From: Spirosoma fluviale
GTDB taxonomy: Bacteria; Bacteroidota; Bacteroidia; Cytophagales; Spirosomataceae
Assembly: GCA_945883625.1 (NCBI GenBank)
Contig: CAMCXW010000019.1
Span: 1-40,214 of the forward strand
DNA: 40,214 nucleotides
Direction of reading: 5' to 3'
Shown here: positions 7,961 through 17,900 of the stretch, piece after piece
Numbering within the stretch: position 1 is the first letter of the stretch
Layout of the letters: each line of letters opens with the position of its first letter
Program-made: the position numbers and the translations under genes
Notes under the pieces: model-generated
Databases searched by the model: none
What the model saw: only the letters and a program-made list of their open reading frames with translations
Told to the model about the DNA's origin: nothing

Positions 7961-8788
7961 ATGGCTACGAAGCAATTGCTTATTTCGGCATCTGTTGAAA
8001 TAACGGATATTTTAATGGCCGAATTGGGCGAAATTGGATTTGATATTTTTGAAGATCTTGACTCAGGGATAGCTGCGTATTGTTCGGCAGATGTGTATGA
8101 CGCGGATCAAGCGAAAGAAATTATAGACCGCTATCTATTTTTAGGGCCTATTGATGTTGTTTACAATGACATCGAAAAGGAAAATTGGAATGCTGTTTGG
8201 GAGACTAATTACGATCCGATTCGCATTTCAAATAAAGTTCATATTCGAGCTAGTTTTCATGAGGCTGATGAATCCTTTCCGCTTGAAATTATCATTAATC
8301 CCAAAATGTCTTTTGGTACCGGTCATCATCAAACTACGGCGTTGATGGTAGAGGCATTGTTGGAAATAAATTTGACCAATAAAACGGTGCTTGATGCAGG
8401 CACAGGCACAGGCATTTTGGCTTTTGTTGCCTGGAAGCGCGGTGCTTTGCGTGTTCATGGTTTTGATATTGATTCATGGGCCGTAGAGAATTCCATAGAG
8501 AATGCCGGACTCAATGATTGTCCTTCAGTGACTTTTTCACTTGGAAATATTCGGGACGAAGATGCAACCGTATACGATGTTTTGATTGCAAATATTAATC
8601 GAAATATTCTATTGGACGAATTGGAAGAATATTCGAAGCGGATTCGTTCGGGAGGTTATTTGTTCTTAAGTGGGTTTTATACGTCCGACGTATCTTTGTT
8701 GGCCGAAGCAGCCAGTTTACATGGGCTTACATTGCAGGTTCAATCTGAGAAAGAGCATTGGGCATGTCTACGATTGATAAAGGCTTAG
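7961..8788 (+). CDS. prmA: Ribosomal protein L11 methyltransferase
   Basis: A 275-residue PrmA. An N-terminal substrate-recognition domain (about 1-90) is followed by a class I SAM methyltransferase. SFGTGHHQTT lies at 117-126 and the SAM-binding DAGTGTG at 145-151. The family motif ANINRNIL starts at 210. PrmA trimethylates lysines and the N-terminus of ribosomal protein L11 in the cytoplasm. It is slightly shorter than E. coli PrmA (about 293), typical for Bacteroidota. It is the last gene of the amidase-MCE-prmA run. Confidence 0.93.
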   Translation: MATKQLLISASVEITDILMAELGEIGFDIFEDLDSGIAAYCSADVYDADQAKEIIDRYLFLGPIDVVYNDIEKENWNAVWETNYDPIRISNKVHIRASFHEADESFPLEIIINPKMSFGTGHHQTTALMVEALLEINLTNKTVLDAGTGTGILAFVAWKRGALRVHGFDIDSWAVENSIENAGLNDCPSVTFSLGNIRDEDATVYDVLIANINRNILLDELEEYSKRIRSGGYLFLSGFYTSDVSLLAEAASLHGLTLQVQSEKEHWACLRLIKA

Positions 8789-8824
8789 ATTAAAATATCG
8801 GCAAAAAAATCATTAATTCATGAA

Positions 8825-8847
8825 AAAACCTTATTTTTGAAGGTTTT
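8825..8847 (+). repeat. 8-bp hairpin between prmA and the SNF2 gene, containing a TAnnTTTG box
   Basis: AAAACCTT (8825-8832) and AAGGTTTT (8840-8847) form a perfect 8-bp stem with a 7-base loop. The loop and its left edge spell TATTTTTG (8832-8839), a match to the Bacteroidota -7 box, 45 bases before the SNF2 ATG. No T-run follows, so it is a weak terminator at best. It may be the SNF2 promoter with incidental dyad symmetry, or a regulatory site. The rest of the 96-base gap is AT-rich without other signals. Confidence 0.35.
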
Positions 8848-8884
8848 ACGCATATAACTCGTTGGTTCGAGTTTTTTATAGCAC

Positions 8885-11821
8885 ATGAAGATCTCCCCAA
8901 ACAAACCCTTTCAGGTTGTTTACTCTTTATTATCACATGAATGCTTGGGCTACTTGTTCGAGGTGTTTGTCGTGCAATTAAATGAGAAGGGTCAGTTGAC
9001 TTGGGAATATCAAACCCTTACCACCCGCAATTACCATGAATTTGTTGCAGGCTTGGATGAGTGCGATGAGGCATGTGTGAAGTTGATTGAAGGAATGAAG
9101 CCTGCGGCCATTTTTGAAAAATACAATACATCGAAGCGCAAAACGATTGAGGAATTTTATCTCAAAACCTTTGATCCTGAGAAAGGGGATAAGGAGATTG
9201 CTGAATCAGTACACGCTAATATTGAGCGTCGGCGGGCTCAAATATTTGAACTTATTTGCCCAGATAAAACGCTTTTCATCATGGGGAATGATGGAAACCC
9301 CATGCGGCAGTCGGTGCAAATCCAGGCTGAAGCTGTTGAGGTTTTGTTTCATTTCATGCGTAATGAAGAGAATACACATTATTTCCCATCATTAAAATAT
9401 CAAGGAAACAAGCTTGAGTTCCAATATAAGGATGCGCTAATGTTATGCGATGAACCAGCTTGGATGCTTTTAAATCAAAAATTATATCACTTTAAGCCCC
9501 AGTTAGAAGGTAAGAAATTACGCGCTTTTCTGACCAAAAAATTTGTAGTCATCCCCAAAAATATGGAGGAAGACTATTTTCGAAAATTTGTAAAAGCGAT
9601 GGTTGCCCGTTATCCGGTGCATGCCAAAGGATTTGAAATAACGAATACGGAGAAGAATTGCCAGTACTTATTATCCTATGGTCCGATTGTGCCTAAGTTT
9701 GATGGGGATGATAAGCCAACTTCGAAAAAAGCATTAGAAGCGGCGGATCGCTGGCAATTTGTATTATCATTTCAGTATGGGAACAACCGTTTTCCTTGGG
9801 ATGGTTTGGCGGCGGAGGCGAATGTTCTGTTTGAGAAGAAAGCCGATAGTTTTGCATTTCAAAAGATCATGCGTTCGCTTGTCAAGGAAAAACGCAGTTT
9901 CCAAAGTTTGAAATCGATGGGCTTGCCGATGGAATCAGATGGTAGGGCTACGATTTCTCGTTCAGATGCTGTCCAATGGCTGACCGCTCACAAACAAGAT
10001 TTAGATCAAGCTGGCTTTACCGTTCACTTTAAAGGAGATGGCTCAGCTCCGCGCTACTTCTTAGGGAAGCCAGAAATTAGTATTCGTATTGGTGAGAAAT
10101 TTGATTGGTTTGACATTCAAGCCATTATTTCGTTTGGCCAATTTCAAATTCCATTTTTGAAGATTCGTCAATTAATTCTTCAGAAGAAAAAGGAATTTCA
10201 TTTGCCGGATGGCTCCATCGCCATTATTCCAGATAACTGGTTTCACGATTACCAAGATTTATTTTATTTCTCCGAGACACGTCCCGGTGATGATGGCGTT
10301 TATCTGCGCAGACAGCATTTTCAGTTGATTCAGGAGTGGGAAAATCAGGATTTGGTCAAGACTTCATTGAAGGCAAAAACCCTCAATGACCTGAAGTTAG
10401 AGACGAAGGAATTTCCGATTCCAAAGAATTTCAAAGGAACACTTCGTCCGTATCAACTTGAAGGCTACCGGTGGATGCGAACGCGTCAAGTGGCTGGTTT
10501 AGGGGCATGTTTGGCGGATGACATGGGTTTAGGAAAGACGGTACAAACACTGTGTTTATTGCAAAGTTTAAAGGAGCAAGGAGAGACACTTCCAACATTA
10601 CTCGTGATGCCCACTTCTTTGTTATATAACTGGGAAATGGAGGCTAAAAAATTTACGCCTCAGCTTCGTGTAATGGTTTATAGTGGGCCCCAACGGGAGA
10701 AATTACAGGCTCAAATTGGCAAGGTTGATTTGATTTTGTGTTCTTTTGGAATGGTGCGCTCGGATATTGATTGGTTTGAAAAGCAGTCATTTAGCTATGT
10801 TATTTTGGACGAGTCGCAGGCGATTAAAAATCCGCTCGCAAATATTACCAAGGCAGTGCAAAAATTAAATGCCAAATTTCGTTTAGTTATGACAGGCACA
10901 CCGTTGGAGAATTCCACGATGGACTTGTGGTCGCAGATGAATTTCGTCAATACAGGCTTGCTTGGTACACAACGATATTTCAAGGATTCTTTCCAAATAC
11001 CTATCGAGAAAAAGGCGGATGGTGATCAGAAAAAGCGTTTATACTTTTTGATTAAACCCTATTTATTACGAAGAGAGAAGCGTCAGGTGGCGGCCGACTT
11101 ACCTGAAAAGATGGAATCGATTACGTATTGCGCTATGTCGGAGGAGCAAGAACGCTTGTATGATAAAACGAAATCGTTTTACCGTGACATCCTTTTAAAG
11201 CAGATTAAGGATGAAGGATTACAAAAATCGCGCTTTTCGGTGTTGCAAGGATTAACGAAATTACGCCAATTAGCCAATCACCCGGCCTTGTGTGAAGAAG
11301 GATTTACTGGGGAATCAGGTAAAATGGAAGCGGTGTTAGAAAAGCTAGAAACGGTGTTAGAGCAACATCATAAAGTGTTGATTTTTAGCCAATTTGTTCA
11401 GCATTTGGGATTGATTCGGAGGGCTTTGGACGAACGAGGTATCGCTTATGCATATTTAGATGGTAGTACATCTGACCGTATGGGTCAAGTGGAAAGTTTT
11501 CAAAAAGATGATGGGCAATCCGTTTTCTTAATTTCACTTAAGGCCGGTGGAGTAGGGTTGAATTTAACGGCTGCCGACTATGTATTTTTGTTGGATCCAT
11601 GGTGGAATCCAGCTGCAGAGGCACAAGCGATTGACCGAGCCCATCGGATTGGCCAAAAGAAAACGGTGTTTACTTACAAGTTTATTAGCAAAGAAACAGT
11701 TGAGGAGAAAATTCTTTCGCTCCAACAACGCAAATTGGATTTAGCGAATGATCTAGTTACGTCAGATGAAAGTATTTTACGTGCTTTGAGTGAGGACGAG
11801 GTCTTGGATTTATTAAGCTAG
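8885..11821 (+). CDS. SNF2-family DNA helicase/ATPase
   Basis: A 978-residue Swi2/Snf2 ATPase. Residues 1-510 hold a long N-terminal region without a recognisable motif. The ATPase core follows: Walker A DMGLGKT at 545-551, Walker B variant DESQ at 642-645, motif III TGTPLEN at 670-676. The second RecA lobe carries SLKAGGVGLNLTAADYV and the arginine-finger motif DRAHRIGQ. Such proteins translocate on double-stranded DNA and remodel protein-DNA complexes; bacterial members related to RapA/HepA act on RNA polymerase or repair. The role here is not known. The layout resembles the chromosomal SNF2 helicases common in Bacteroidota, not phage-defence systems, and no nuclease or methylase is adjacent. 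It shares CTAG at its stop with the convergent regulator gene. Confidence 0.88.
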   Translation: MKISPNKPFQVVYSLLSHECLGYLFEVFVVQLNEKGQLTWEYQTLTTRNYHEFVAGLDECDEACVKLIEGMKPAAIFEKYNTSKRKTIEEFYLKTFDPEKGDKEIAESVHANIERRRAQIFELICPDKTLFIMGNDGNPMRQSVQIQAEAVEVLFHFMRNEENTHYFPSLKYQGNKLEFQYKDALMLCDEPAWMLLNQKLYHFKPQLEGKKLRAFLTKKFVVIPKNMEEDYFRKFVKAMVARYPVHAKGFEITNTEKNCQYLLSYGPIVPKFDGDDKPTSKKALEAADRWQFVLSFQYGNNRFPWDGLAAEANVLFEKKADSFAFQKIMRSLVKEKRSFQSLKSMGLPMESDGRATISRSDAVQWLTAHKQDLDQAGFTVHFKGDGSAPRYFLGKPEISIRIGEKFDWFDIQAIISFGQFQIPFLKIRQLILQKKKEFHLPDGSIAIIPDNWFHDYQDLFYFSETRPGDDGVYLRRQHFQLIQEWENQDLVKTSLKAKTLNDLKLETKEFPIPKNFKGTLRPYQLEGYRWMRTRQVAGLGACLADDMGLGKTVQTLCLLQSLKEQGETLPTLLVMPTSLLYNWEMEAKKFTPQLRVMVYSGPQREKLQAQIGKVDLILCSFGMVRSDIDWFEKQSFSYVILDESQAIKNPLANITKAVQKLNAKFRLVMTGTPLENSTMDLWSQMNFVNTGLLGTQRYFKDSFQIPIEKKADGDQKKRLYFLIKPYLLRREKRQVAADLPEKMESITYCAMSEEQERLYDKTKSFYRDILLKQIKDEGLQKSRFSVLQGLTKLRQLANHPALCEEGFTGESGKMEAVLEKLETVLEQHHKVLIFSQFVQHLGLIRRALDERGIAYAYLDGSTSDRMGQVESFQKDDGQSVFLISLKAGGVGLNLTAADYVFLLDPWWNPAAEAQAIDRAHRIGQKKTVFTYKFISKETVEEKILSLQQRKLDLANDLVTSDESILRALSEDEVLDLLS

Positions 11822-12477
11822 CGTTTTACCAATACATTTTTGGCCACTTCGTGGCTAATCAATACCGGCGGATTATTGTCGATGCGGAGTGATACCGATA
11901 AATCAAATGCATTTATTTCAATTATTTCCAACGTCGCCCCCAATCTTAAGTTAAGTTTGGTCAGCAATTGTAGAAAAACGGCAGAGTCTTGAGCTACACC
12001 TACGAGATTACCCGCTTTTCCGATAGGCATATTGGCCAACGATACATACCCTAATTGGGGTAAAATCCCATCTTTGTTCGGAATAGGATCGCCGTGTGGA
12101 TCAGACCTTGGGTAGTCCAAAAAGGCATCTAACTTGTCGATGAGTTCTTCTGACTCGATATGTTCGAGTTGCTCTGCGATTTCGTGCACCTCATCCCAAT
12201 TGAATCCCATCTTTTTTACGAGAAACACTTCCCATAAGCGATGCTTACGTACTATATCCAATGCTAATTTTTCACCTAGGCTGCTTAATCGAACGCCTTG
12301 ATATTTTTGATAGTTTACCCAACCCTTTTCAGACATTTTACGAAGCATGTCTGTCACTGAAGCCGCTTTATTCTGAGTTAATTCAGCAATGGCATTGGTT
12401 GAAATGTCCTCTTTAGTTGACTCGGATAGCCTAAAAATAATTTTCAGATAGTTTTCTTCTGCGAAGGAAATAGCCAT
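11818..12477 (-). CDS. DtxR/MntR-type metal-dependent repressor
   Basis: A 219-residue regulator with a winged-helix DNA-binding domain (1-65), a dimerisation and metal-binding domain (65-140) and a C-terminal FeoA/SH3-like domain (about 145-215). Numbering follows DtxR closely: H79, E83 and H98 are present, as are E105 and H106. DtxR's Cys102 is replaced by Glu102, as in manganese-sensing MntR (Glu99). The N-terminal ligand pair of MntR (Asp8, Glu11) appears as Asn9 and Lys12, so one metal site may differ. It is divergent from an Nramp transporter, with three inverted repeats between them. Repression of the transporter, and probably autoregulation, by Mn2+ or Fe2+ is inferred. Confidence 0.88.
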   Translation of the reverse strand: MAISFAEENYLKIIFRLSESTKEDISTNAIAELTQNKAASVTDMLRKMSEKGWVNYQKYQGVRLSSLGEKLALDIVRKHRLWEVFLVKKMGFNWDEVHEIAEQLEHIESEELIDKLDAFLDYPRSDPHGDPIPNKDGILPQLGYVSLANMPIGKAGNLVGVAQDSAVFLQLLTKLNLRLGATLEIIEINAFDLSVSLRIDNNPPVLISHEVAKNVLVKR

Positions 12478-12481
12478 ATTA

Positions 12482-12497
12482 TTGATTTAAAAATCAA
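12482..12497. repeat. Inverted repeat 1 in the regulator/transporter intergenic region
   Basis: TTGATTT and AAATCAA form perfect 7-base arms around AA, starting 5 bases upstream of the repressor ATG. The repeat lies in its untranslated leader and touches the minus-strand TACTTTTG box. AT-rich dyads arise easily by chance in such DNA, so it is a weaker operator candidate than repeat 3. Confidence 0.4.
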
Positions 12498-12502
12498 AAG
12501 TA
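12495..12502 (-). promoter_or_regulatory. Candidate -7 box of the DtxR/MntR-type gene
   Basis: Read on the minus strand this is TACTTTTG, an exact TAnnTTTG match, 17 bases upstream of the repressor ATG. It overlaps inverted repeats 1 and 2, so protein bound there would block initiation. No TTTG -33 element is clear. Confidence 0.4.
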
Positions 12503-12517
12503 CAAAAAAATTTGTAC
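12500..12517. repeat. Inverted repeat 2 in the regulator/transporter intergenic region
   Basis: GTACAAA and TTTGTAC are perfect 7-base arms separated by AAAA. The repeat overlaps the repressor's candidate -7 box. It could be a second operator or an autoregulatory site. Its sequence does not resemble the known DtxR or B. subtilis MntR boxes. Confidence 0.45.
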
Positions 12518-12522
12518 TAATA

Positions 12523-12542
12523 TTTTTAGGTAAGTCTAAAAA
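12523..12542. promoter_or_regulatory. Probable DtxR-like operator
   Basis: TTTTTAG and CTAAAAA are perfect 7-base arms around a 6-base centre. The inner 14 bases TTAGGTAAGTCTAA (12526-12539) match the first 14 bases of the DtxR/IdeR box (TTAGGTTAGCCTAA) at 12 positions. It lies midway between the two divergent genes and just upstream of the transporter's -7 box, where a bound repressor would occlude RNA polymerase. Similarity to the known box is established knowledge; use by the adjacent regulator is inference. Confidence 0.65.
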
Positions 12543-12560
12543 TTATTTTAGAATATTCTA

Positions 12561-12568
12561 TATATTTG
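12561..12568 (+). promoter_or_regulatory. Candidate -7 box of the Nramp transporter gene
   Basis: TATATTTG is an exact TAnnTTTG match. It ends 17 bases before the ATG at 12586, giving a leader of roughly 10 bases. The expected -33 area (about 12535-12542) lies inside the DtxR-like operator, consistent with repression by steric blocking. Confidence 0.5.
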
Positions 12569-12585
12569 ATTTTTGATTTTCATTT

Positions 12586-13908
12586 ATGTCTAAGCCTTGG
12601 CGTTCTGAAGTTAAAACTCATTCACTGAGTGAAGTTTATGCGAGCATCCCTATTCCTAAAGGAGGGAGTTTTTGGAAGACTCTTCGTGCTTTCATGGGTC
12701 CTGGTTTTATGGTAGCTGTTGGCTATATGGATCCCGGAAATTGGGCAACGGATTTAGCTGGTGGAGCGCAATTTGGGTACACGTTGTTATCCGTTATATT
12801 AATATCAAGTTTATTTGCTATTCTTTTGCAGCACTTAGCCTTAAAGTTAGGGGTCGCCTCGGGACGTGACTTGGCTCAAGCATGTGGCGATGCCTTTTCC
12901 CGACCTGTCGCAATTTTCTTATGGGTGATTTGTGAACTTGCGATTGTGGCCTGTGATTTAGCTGAGGTTATAGGTTCGGCATTAGCTTTAAATTTGTTGT
13001 TTGGGATACCTATTTTGGGAGGAATTGTTATTACAATATTAGATGTTTTCTTGATTTTATATTTTCAAAATCGGGGATTTAGGGTTCTTGAATCAATCGT
13101 TTTGGCACTTTTGGGCGTAATTAGTGCCTGCTTTATTTATGAGATTTTTATAGCTCAGCCGGAAATTGGCCCTGTATTGCAAGGCTTGATTCCATCGGCG
13201 GGAATTTTTCAGGATTCCAATCAATTATATGTAGCAATTGGTATTTTAGGCGCGACCGTCATGCCGCATAATTTATATTTACATTCAAGTATTGTTCAGA
13301 CGCGGGCTTTTGCTCATACAGATGAAGAACGGACGAAAGCCATTAAATTTGCCACATGGGATTCAACGCTTTCCCTTTCTATTGCCTTTTTTGTTAATGC
13401 TGCAATTCTTATTCTGGCAGCTGCGGCGTTTCATTGGAGTGGACAACAGCATGTAGCCGATATTCGGGATGCGTATGAATTGTTAAATCCTGCCTTAGGG
13501 AGTCGGTGGGCTGCTATTTTGTTTGCTATTGCCTTATTAGCTTCTGGCCAAAATGCTACGTTAACAGGTACTCTAGCGGGTCAAATCGTTATGGAAGGGT
13601 TTTTAGATTGGCGCTTGAAACCTTGGATTCGTCGTTTGATTACACGTATGTTGGCTATTTTACCCGCTTTTTTTATTACTTGGGTCTGGGGAGAAAGTAA
13701 GATTGGCGATTTGTTAATTTTTAGCCAAGTTGTTCTTTCTATGCAACTTAGCTTTGCAGTTATACCGCTTGTTTTATTTACTAGTGATGCAAAAAAGATG
13801 GGCAAATTCGTGAATGCACCTTGGTTGACCGTCAGCGCATGGATCATAAGCGCCATAATCTTAAGTCTTAATTTGTATTTATTAGCGCAGATTTTCTTTG
13901 GCGCGTAG
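12586..13908 (+). CDS. mntH: Nramp-family divalent metal transporter (MntH type)
   Basis: A 440-residue inner-membrane protein with 11 hydrophobic segments, the usual Nramp number and length. The first segment carries the metal-binding DPGN motif ([10 protein letters not shown]) and the sixth carries MPHN ([12 protein letters not shown]). These two unwound helices coordinate Mn2+ or Fe2+ during proton-coupled uptake. Paired with the divergent repressor that has MntR-like ligands, manganese is the likelier substrate, but iron cannot be excluded. The last 27 bases overlap the 3' end of the convergent ribD. Confidence 0.93.
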   Translation: MSKPWRSEVKTHSLSEVYASIPIPKGGSFWKTLRAFMGPGFMVAVGYMDPGNWATDLAGGAQFGYTLLSVILISSLFAILLQHLALKLGVASGRDLAQACGDAFSRPVAIFLWVICELAIVACDLAEVIGSALALNLLFGIPILGGIVITILDVFLILYFQNRGFRVLESIVLALLGVISACFIYEIFIAQPEIGPVLQGLIPSAGIFQDSNQLYVAIGILGATVMPHNLYLHSSIVQTRAFAHTDEERTKAIKFATWDSTLSLSIAFFVNAAILILAAAAFHWSGQQHVADIRDAYELLNPALGSRWAAILFAIALLASGQNATLTGTLAGQIVMEGFLDWRLKPWIRRLITRMLAILPAFFITWVWGESKIGDLLIFSQVVLSMQLSFAVIPLVLFTSDAKKMGKFVNAPWLTVSAWIISAIILSLNLYLLAQIFFGA

Positions 13909-14907
13909 CCAGTGGTTATTATTTCCAACTTGTTCGATTGAGTCCCACATAAAATCTTTAAATGGACTTTTGATTCCTTTTAAAAGAGATACATCTGATC
14001 GGATTTTCAGGATATCATTAGACAATCCTGCCGTGTAAAATGCCTCCAAGGTTTGCGCACCTCCCTCTACCAAAATTGATTGAATTCCCTGGTCATGACA
14101 ATATTTCATTATCCCCAAAAGCAGATTTTCTCCAAGCGCTATCCATTGTTTATTACTTTCTTCATACGAGAAATCTTGTGTAAATATGATGACCGCACTT
14201 TCGTCAGTCTTGAGTGTTATGTCGCGACGCATGCGGTTGTGGGGATCAATGACCATACGTATGGGGGTATTGCCCGGCCAAAATCGTGCATTTAATTTTG
14301 GATTATCAGCATTGGCCGTATTTACGCCAATCAAAATTGCCTGATGCTGTGTGCGTAATTTGTGCACCAGTTTTTGGCTAAGTAGATTTGAAAAGCCAAC
14401 AGGCTCTCCCGTTTCACGCGCAATAAATCCATCGCTAGATTCTGCAAATTTTAGTGTGACCCACGGCCGTCCTTTATCATGAAAATGAAAAAAATGCCGA
14501 TTTAAATAAACTCCTTTTGATTCAAGTATGCCTATGTCAACTGCGATTCCCGCTTGTAAAAGTCGTTGCATACCTTTTCCTGAAACAAGTGGATTGGGGT
14601 CCAAATTACAGATGACGACGCGAGCGACCCGTTCTCGAATTAACAAATCAGCGCAGGGAGGCGTTTTTCCAAAATGACTGCACGGTTCTAAATTTACATA
14701 TACAGTTGCTCCCTTTGCCGTATTAGTAAGGTTCTTAAACGCATTTACCTCTGCGTGCGAATCACCATATCGGGCATGATACCCTTCACCGATGATCTTG
14801 TTTTCGAGTATAATTACGCAGCCGACTAACGGATTAGGTGCAACGTGCCCATCGCCTAACAAGGCCAGGTCTAGCGCACGTTGCATCCAAATTTCGTCTT
14901 TAGTCAT
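13882..14907 (-). CDS. ribD: Bifunctional riboflavin deaminase/reductase RibD
   Basis: A 341-residue two-domain enzyme of riboflavin synthesis. The N-terminal deaminase (1-145) has the zinc site H51 in HAEVNA, C76 in EPCSH and C85 in PPCAD, with E53 as proton shuttle. The C-terminal reductase (about 146-341) carries [12 protein letters not shown] and ILVEGG motifs. It converts the GTP-derived pyrimidine to 5-amino-6-ribitylaminouracil phosphate. The frame extends 6 bases further to a TTG, but the ATG at 14907, overlapping the RND pump stop by 8 bases (ATGACTAA), suggests translational coupling. No other rib gene is nearby, so it appears to ride at the end of an efflux operon. Confidence 0.93.
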   Translation of the reverse strand: MTKDEIWMQRALDLALLGDGHVAPNPLVGCVIILENKIIGEGYHARYGDSHAEVNAFKNLTNTAKGATVYVNLEPCSHFGKTPPCADLLIRERVARVVICNLDPNPLVSGKGMQRLLQAGIAVDIGILESKGVYLNRHFFHFHDKGRPWVTLKFAESSDGFIARETGEPVGFSNLLSQKLVHKLRTQHQAILIGVNTANADNPKLNARFWPGNTPIRMVIDPHNRMRRDITLKTDESAVIIFTQDFSYEESNKQWIALGENLLLGIMKYCHDQGIQSILVEGGAQTLEAFYTAGLSNDILKIRSDVSLLKGIKSPFKDFMWDSIEQVGNNNHWLRAKENLR

Positions 14908-17900
14908 GTTCAACTTTTTTCCTGCTTGATGACATGTAACTGTAAATTGCTGGAATGATGTATAGTGTTAATGTGGTTGAGAATAACATACCTCCTACGA
15001 CTGCAATACCCATCGAAACCCGGCTTTGAGAGCCTGAGCCTAAGGCTAAAGCAATAGGTAAAATACCCAAAATCGTACAAAGCGATGTCATGATAATAGG
15101 GCGGAAACGAGCAGATGCTGCATTTTTTACGGCCTCCATTTTCATCAATCCCGTATCTTTTTGTTGGTTCGCAAACTCAACAATCAAAATACCATTTTTG
15201 GTCACGAGTCCGATTAGAACAATGATTCCAATTTGAGAGAAAATGTTTAGTGTTTGGCCGAAATCCCAAAGTGACAAAAGCGCTCCCGCCACAGCTAAAG
15301 GTACGGTAAATAAGATGATGAATGGATCAATAAAACTTTCAAATTGGGCTGAAAGGATTAGGTAGATCAACAAGATTGCTAACGCAAACGCGAAAAGTAA
15401 TGAGGAGCTTGATTCTTTAAACTGCTTACTTTGGCCATCATAGGCTGTTGAGAAAGATTCATCAAAAGTCTCTTTCGCAAGTTTATCCATTTCGTCAAGA
15501 GCCTCACCTAATGTTACCCCTTTGGCCATTTGTGCGGTCACTGTCGCGGCTGAATAGCGGTTAAAACGAAATAATTGCGGCGGCGTACTCTGCTCAGTTA
15601 TTTTGACCATGTTGTCCAATTGAATCAAATCACCCCGGTTATTTTTTACATAAAGGGATTTGAGATCATTTACATCATTTCGAGAGGTACGGTTGATTTG
15701 TCCAATTACCTGATATTGCTTTCCGTCCATGATAAAATATCCGAATCGACGGCCAGAAAGGCCTAATTGGAGCGTTTGGGCGACATCTTGAATCGATACT
15801 CCCAAATTTTGAGCTTTGGAACGGTCAATCTCCAATCGTAGTTCTGGTTTGGTGAACTTTAAATTAATATCTGAAATTTCAAATTTGGGAGATTCGCGTA
15901 CTTTAGCCATAAATTGTGGCATCAATTTTTTTAATCTTTCGAAATTTGGTGCTTGAACAACAAAAGCAACGGGCAATCCCCCACCTCCTCGTTGACCTGT
16001 CTGTAAAGTAGGCTCTTGATATACAATAGATTTCGCGCCTGTGAATTTCTTCACTTTGGGTTGAATTGCATCCACGATAGCTTGTTGGCTCCTACGCTTC
16101 GTCGTGTCGTTCAACAAAACACGAATAAAGCCTGAATTCGAACCCGCATTTCCAAATCCCGGCGAAGTAATTGTATAAATTGATTTTCGTTCTAATTCGG
16201 GAATTTCGTTCATAAGAAATTTTGAAATTTCATCCGTAAAATTGAGCATATATTCAAACGTAGCCCCTTCAGGTGCTGTTGCATTAATCCGCAATTGACC
16301 TCTGTCTTCGAGTGGAGCTAATTCAGAAGGAATAGCACCTGTTTTGAAAAGAGTGTAAATTACGCCCATTAACCCGACCATGATTACCCATGCGAGCCAA
16401 CGAACTTTTAAAAATGAATTTAGTGAGCTTTCGTATGCCAGCGTCATCCATACAAAGAAAGGTTCGGTTACATTGTAAAACCATGGTTTTGAATGGCCAC
16501 CCTTGAGTAATTTAGAGCTTAACATGGGCGTTAAGGTTAACGAAACAAAGGCGGATATGATGACGGAACCGGCAACTACAATACCAAATTCACGGAATAA
16601 TTGACCTGTAATACCCTCCAAAAAGATAACGGGCAAGAAAACCGCTGCTAGTGTAACCGTGGTCGAAATTACGGCAAAGTAAATCTCATTTGAACCTGCC
16701 AAGGCCGCCTGCCAAGGTGTTAAACCTTCCTCGATTTTGGAGTATATGTTTTCCAAAACAACAATAGCATCATCTACGACAAGACCAATGGATAAAACGA
16801 TTCCAAGTAATGTGAGCACATTGATGGAGAATCCAGCCAAATACATGAAAAAGAATACCCCAATTAACGATACCGGAATGGCAGTTAACGGAATGATCGT
16901 AGATCGCCAATCACGCAGAAATAGGAAGATAACGATTGTCACTAATAAGATAGCTATCAAGATTGTTTCCTCTACCTCTTCGATGGATTTACGCACGTAT
17001 CTGGTGTTGTCATACCCCTCCTTCAAAATAACATCACCGGGGATGGTCGTTTGAATTTGCTTCATTTTTTTATGAATCTGGTCGACAATTTCAATTTGAT
17101 TTGAACCCGGCTGCGGAATCACCGCAATCGAAATCATGGGGACCATGTCACGTTTAAAGAATGTTTTCTCGTTTTCGGGGGCTAATACAGCATTACCAAC
17201 ATCTGAAAATTTCACTGAGCGGTCACCTTCTTCTCGGATGATTAAGTTATTGAAATCTTCCACCGTAGATAATCGGCCCTGTGTACGCACGGTAAGTTCG
17301 GTATTGTTTCCCTCGATACTGCCAGAAGGAAGTTCGATATTTTGTTTCGTTAACGCATTCACGATGTCGGGTGCCGTTAAACGGAATGAGGCCAAGCGCT
17401 CTGGATCGATATTTAAACGCATCGCATATTTCTTCTCGCCCCACATTTGAACTGAAGAAACTCCAGGAATTGTTTGTAGTTTTTCCTTCACACTACGCGT
17501 AGCAATCTCATTTAAGCTTAATAAATCCCTTGTATTGGAATATATATTCAAGTTGTAAATGGGGCTTGAATCGGAATCCGCTTTAGAGACAACTGGCGGA
17601 TCAACATCTTTTGGTAATAATGCCAACGAGCGTGAGACACGATCACGAACATCGTTCGCCGCATCTTCAATGTTGACCGACAAATCAAATTCGATCGTTA
17701 TACTGGACCTTCCGTCACGACTTGTACTGGAAAGTGTCTTAATACCGGCGATACCATTTATTGATTCCTCGAGAGGTTCCGTAATTTGAGATTCAATAAT
17801 GTCGGCATTCGCACCTGTATAACTTGTCTGCACCGTAACTACCGGTGGTTCGACGGATGGATATTCGCGAATTCCCAAATAGGAATAGCCAATTAATCCA

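Noticed and set aside
8885-11821. SNF2 helicase as part of a phage-defence system such as DISARM
   Set aside because: No methylase, nuclease or other defence gene is adjacent; neighbours are prmA and a metal regulator/transporter pair, a stable chromosomal setting.
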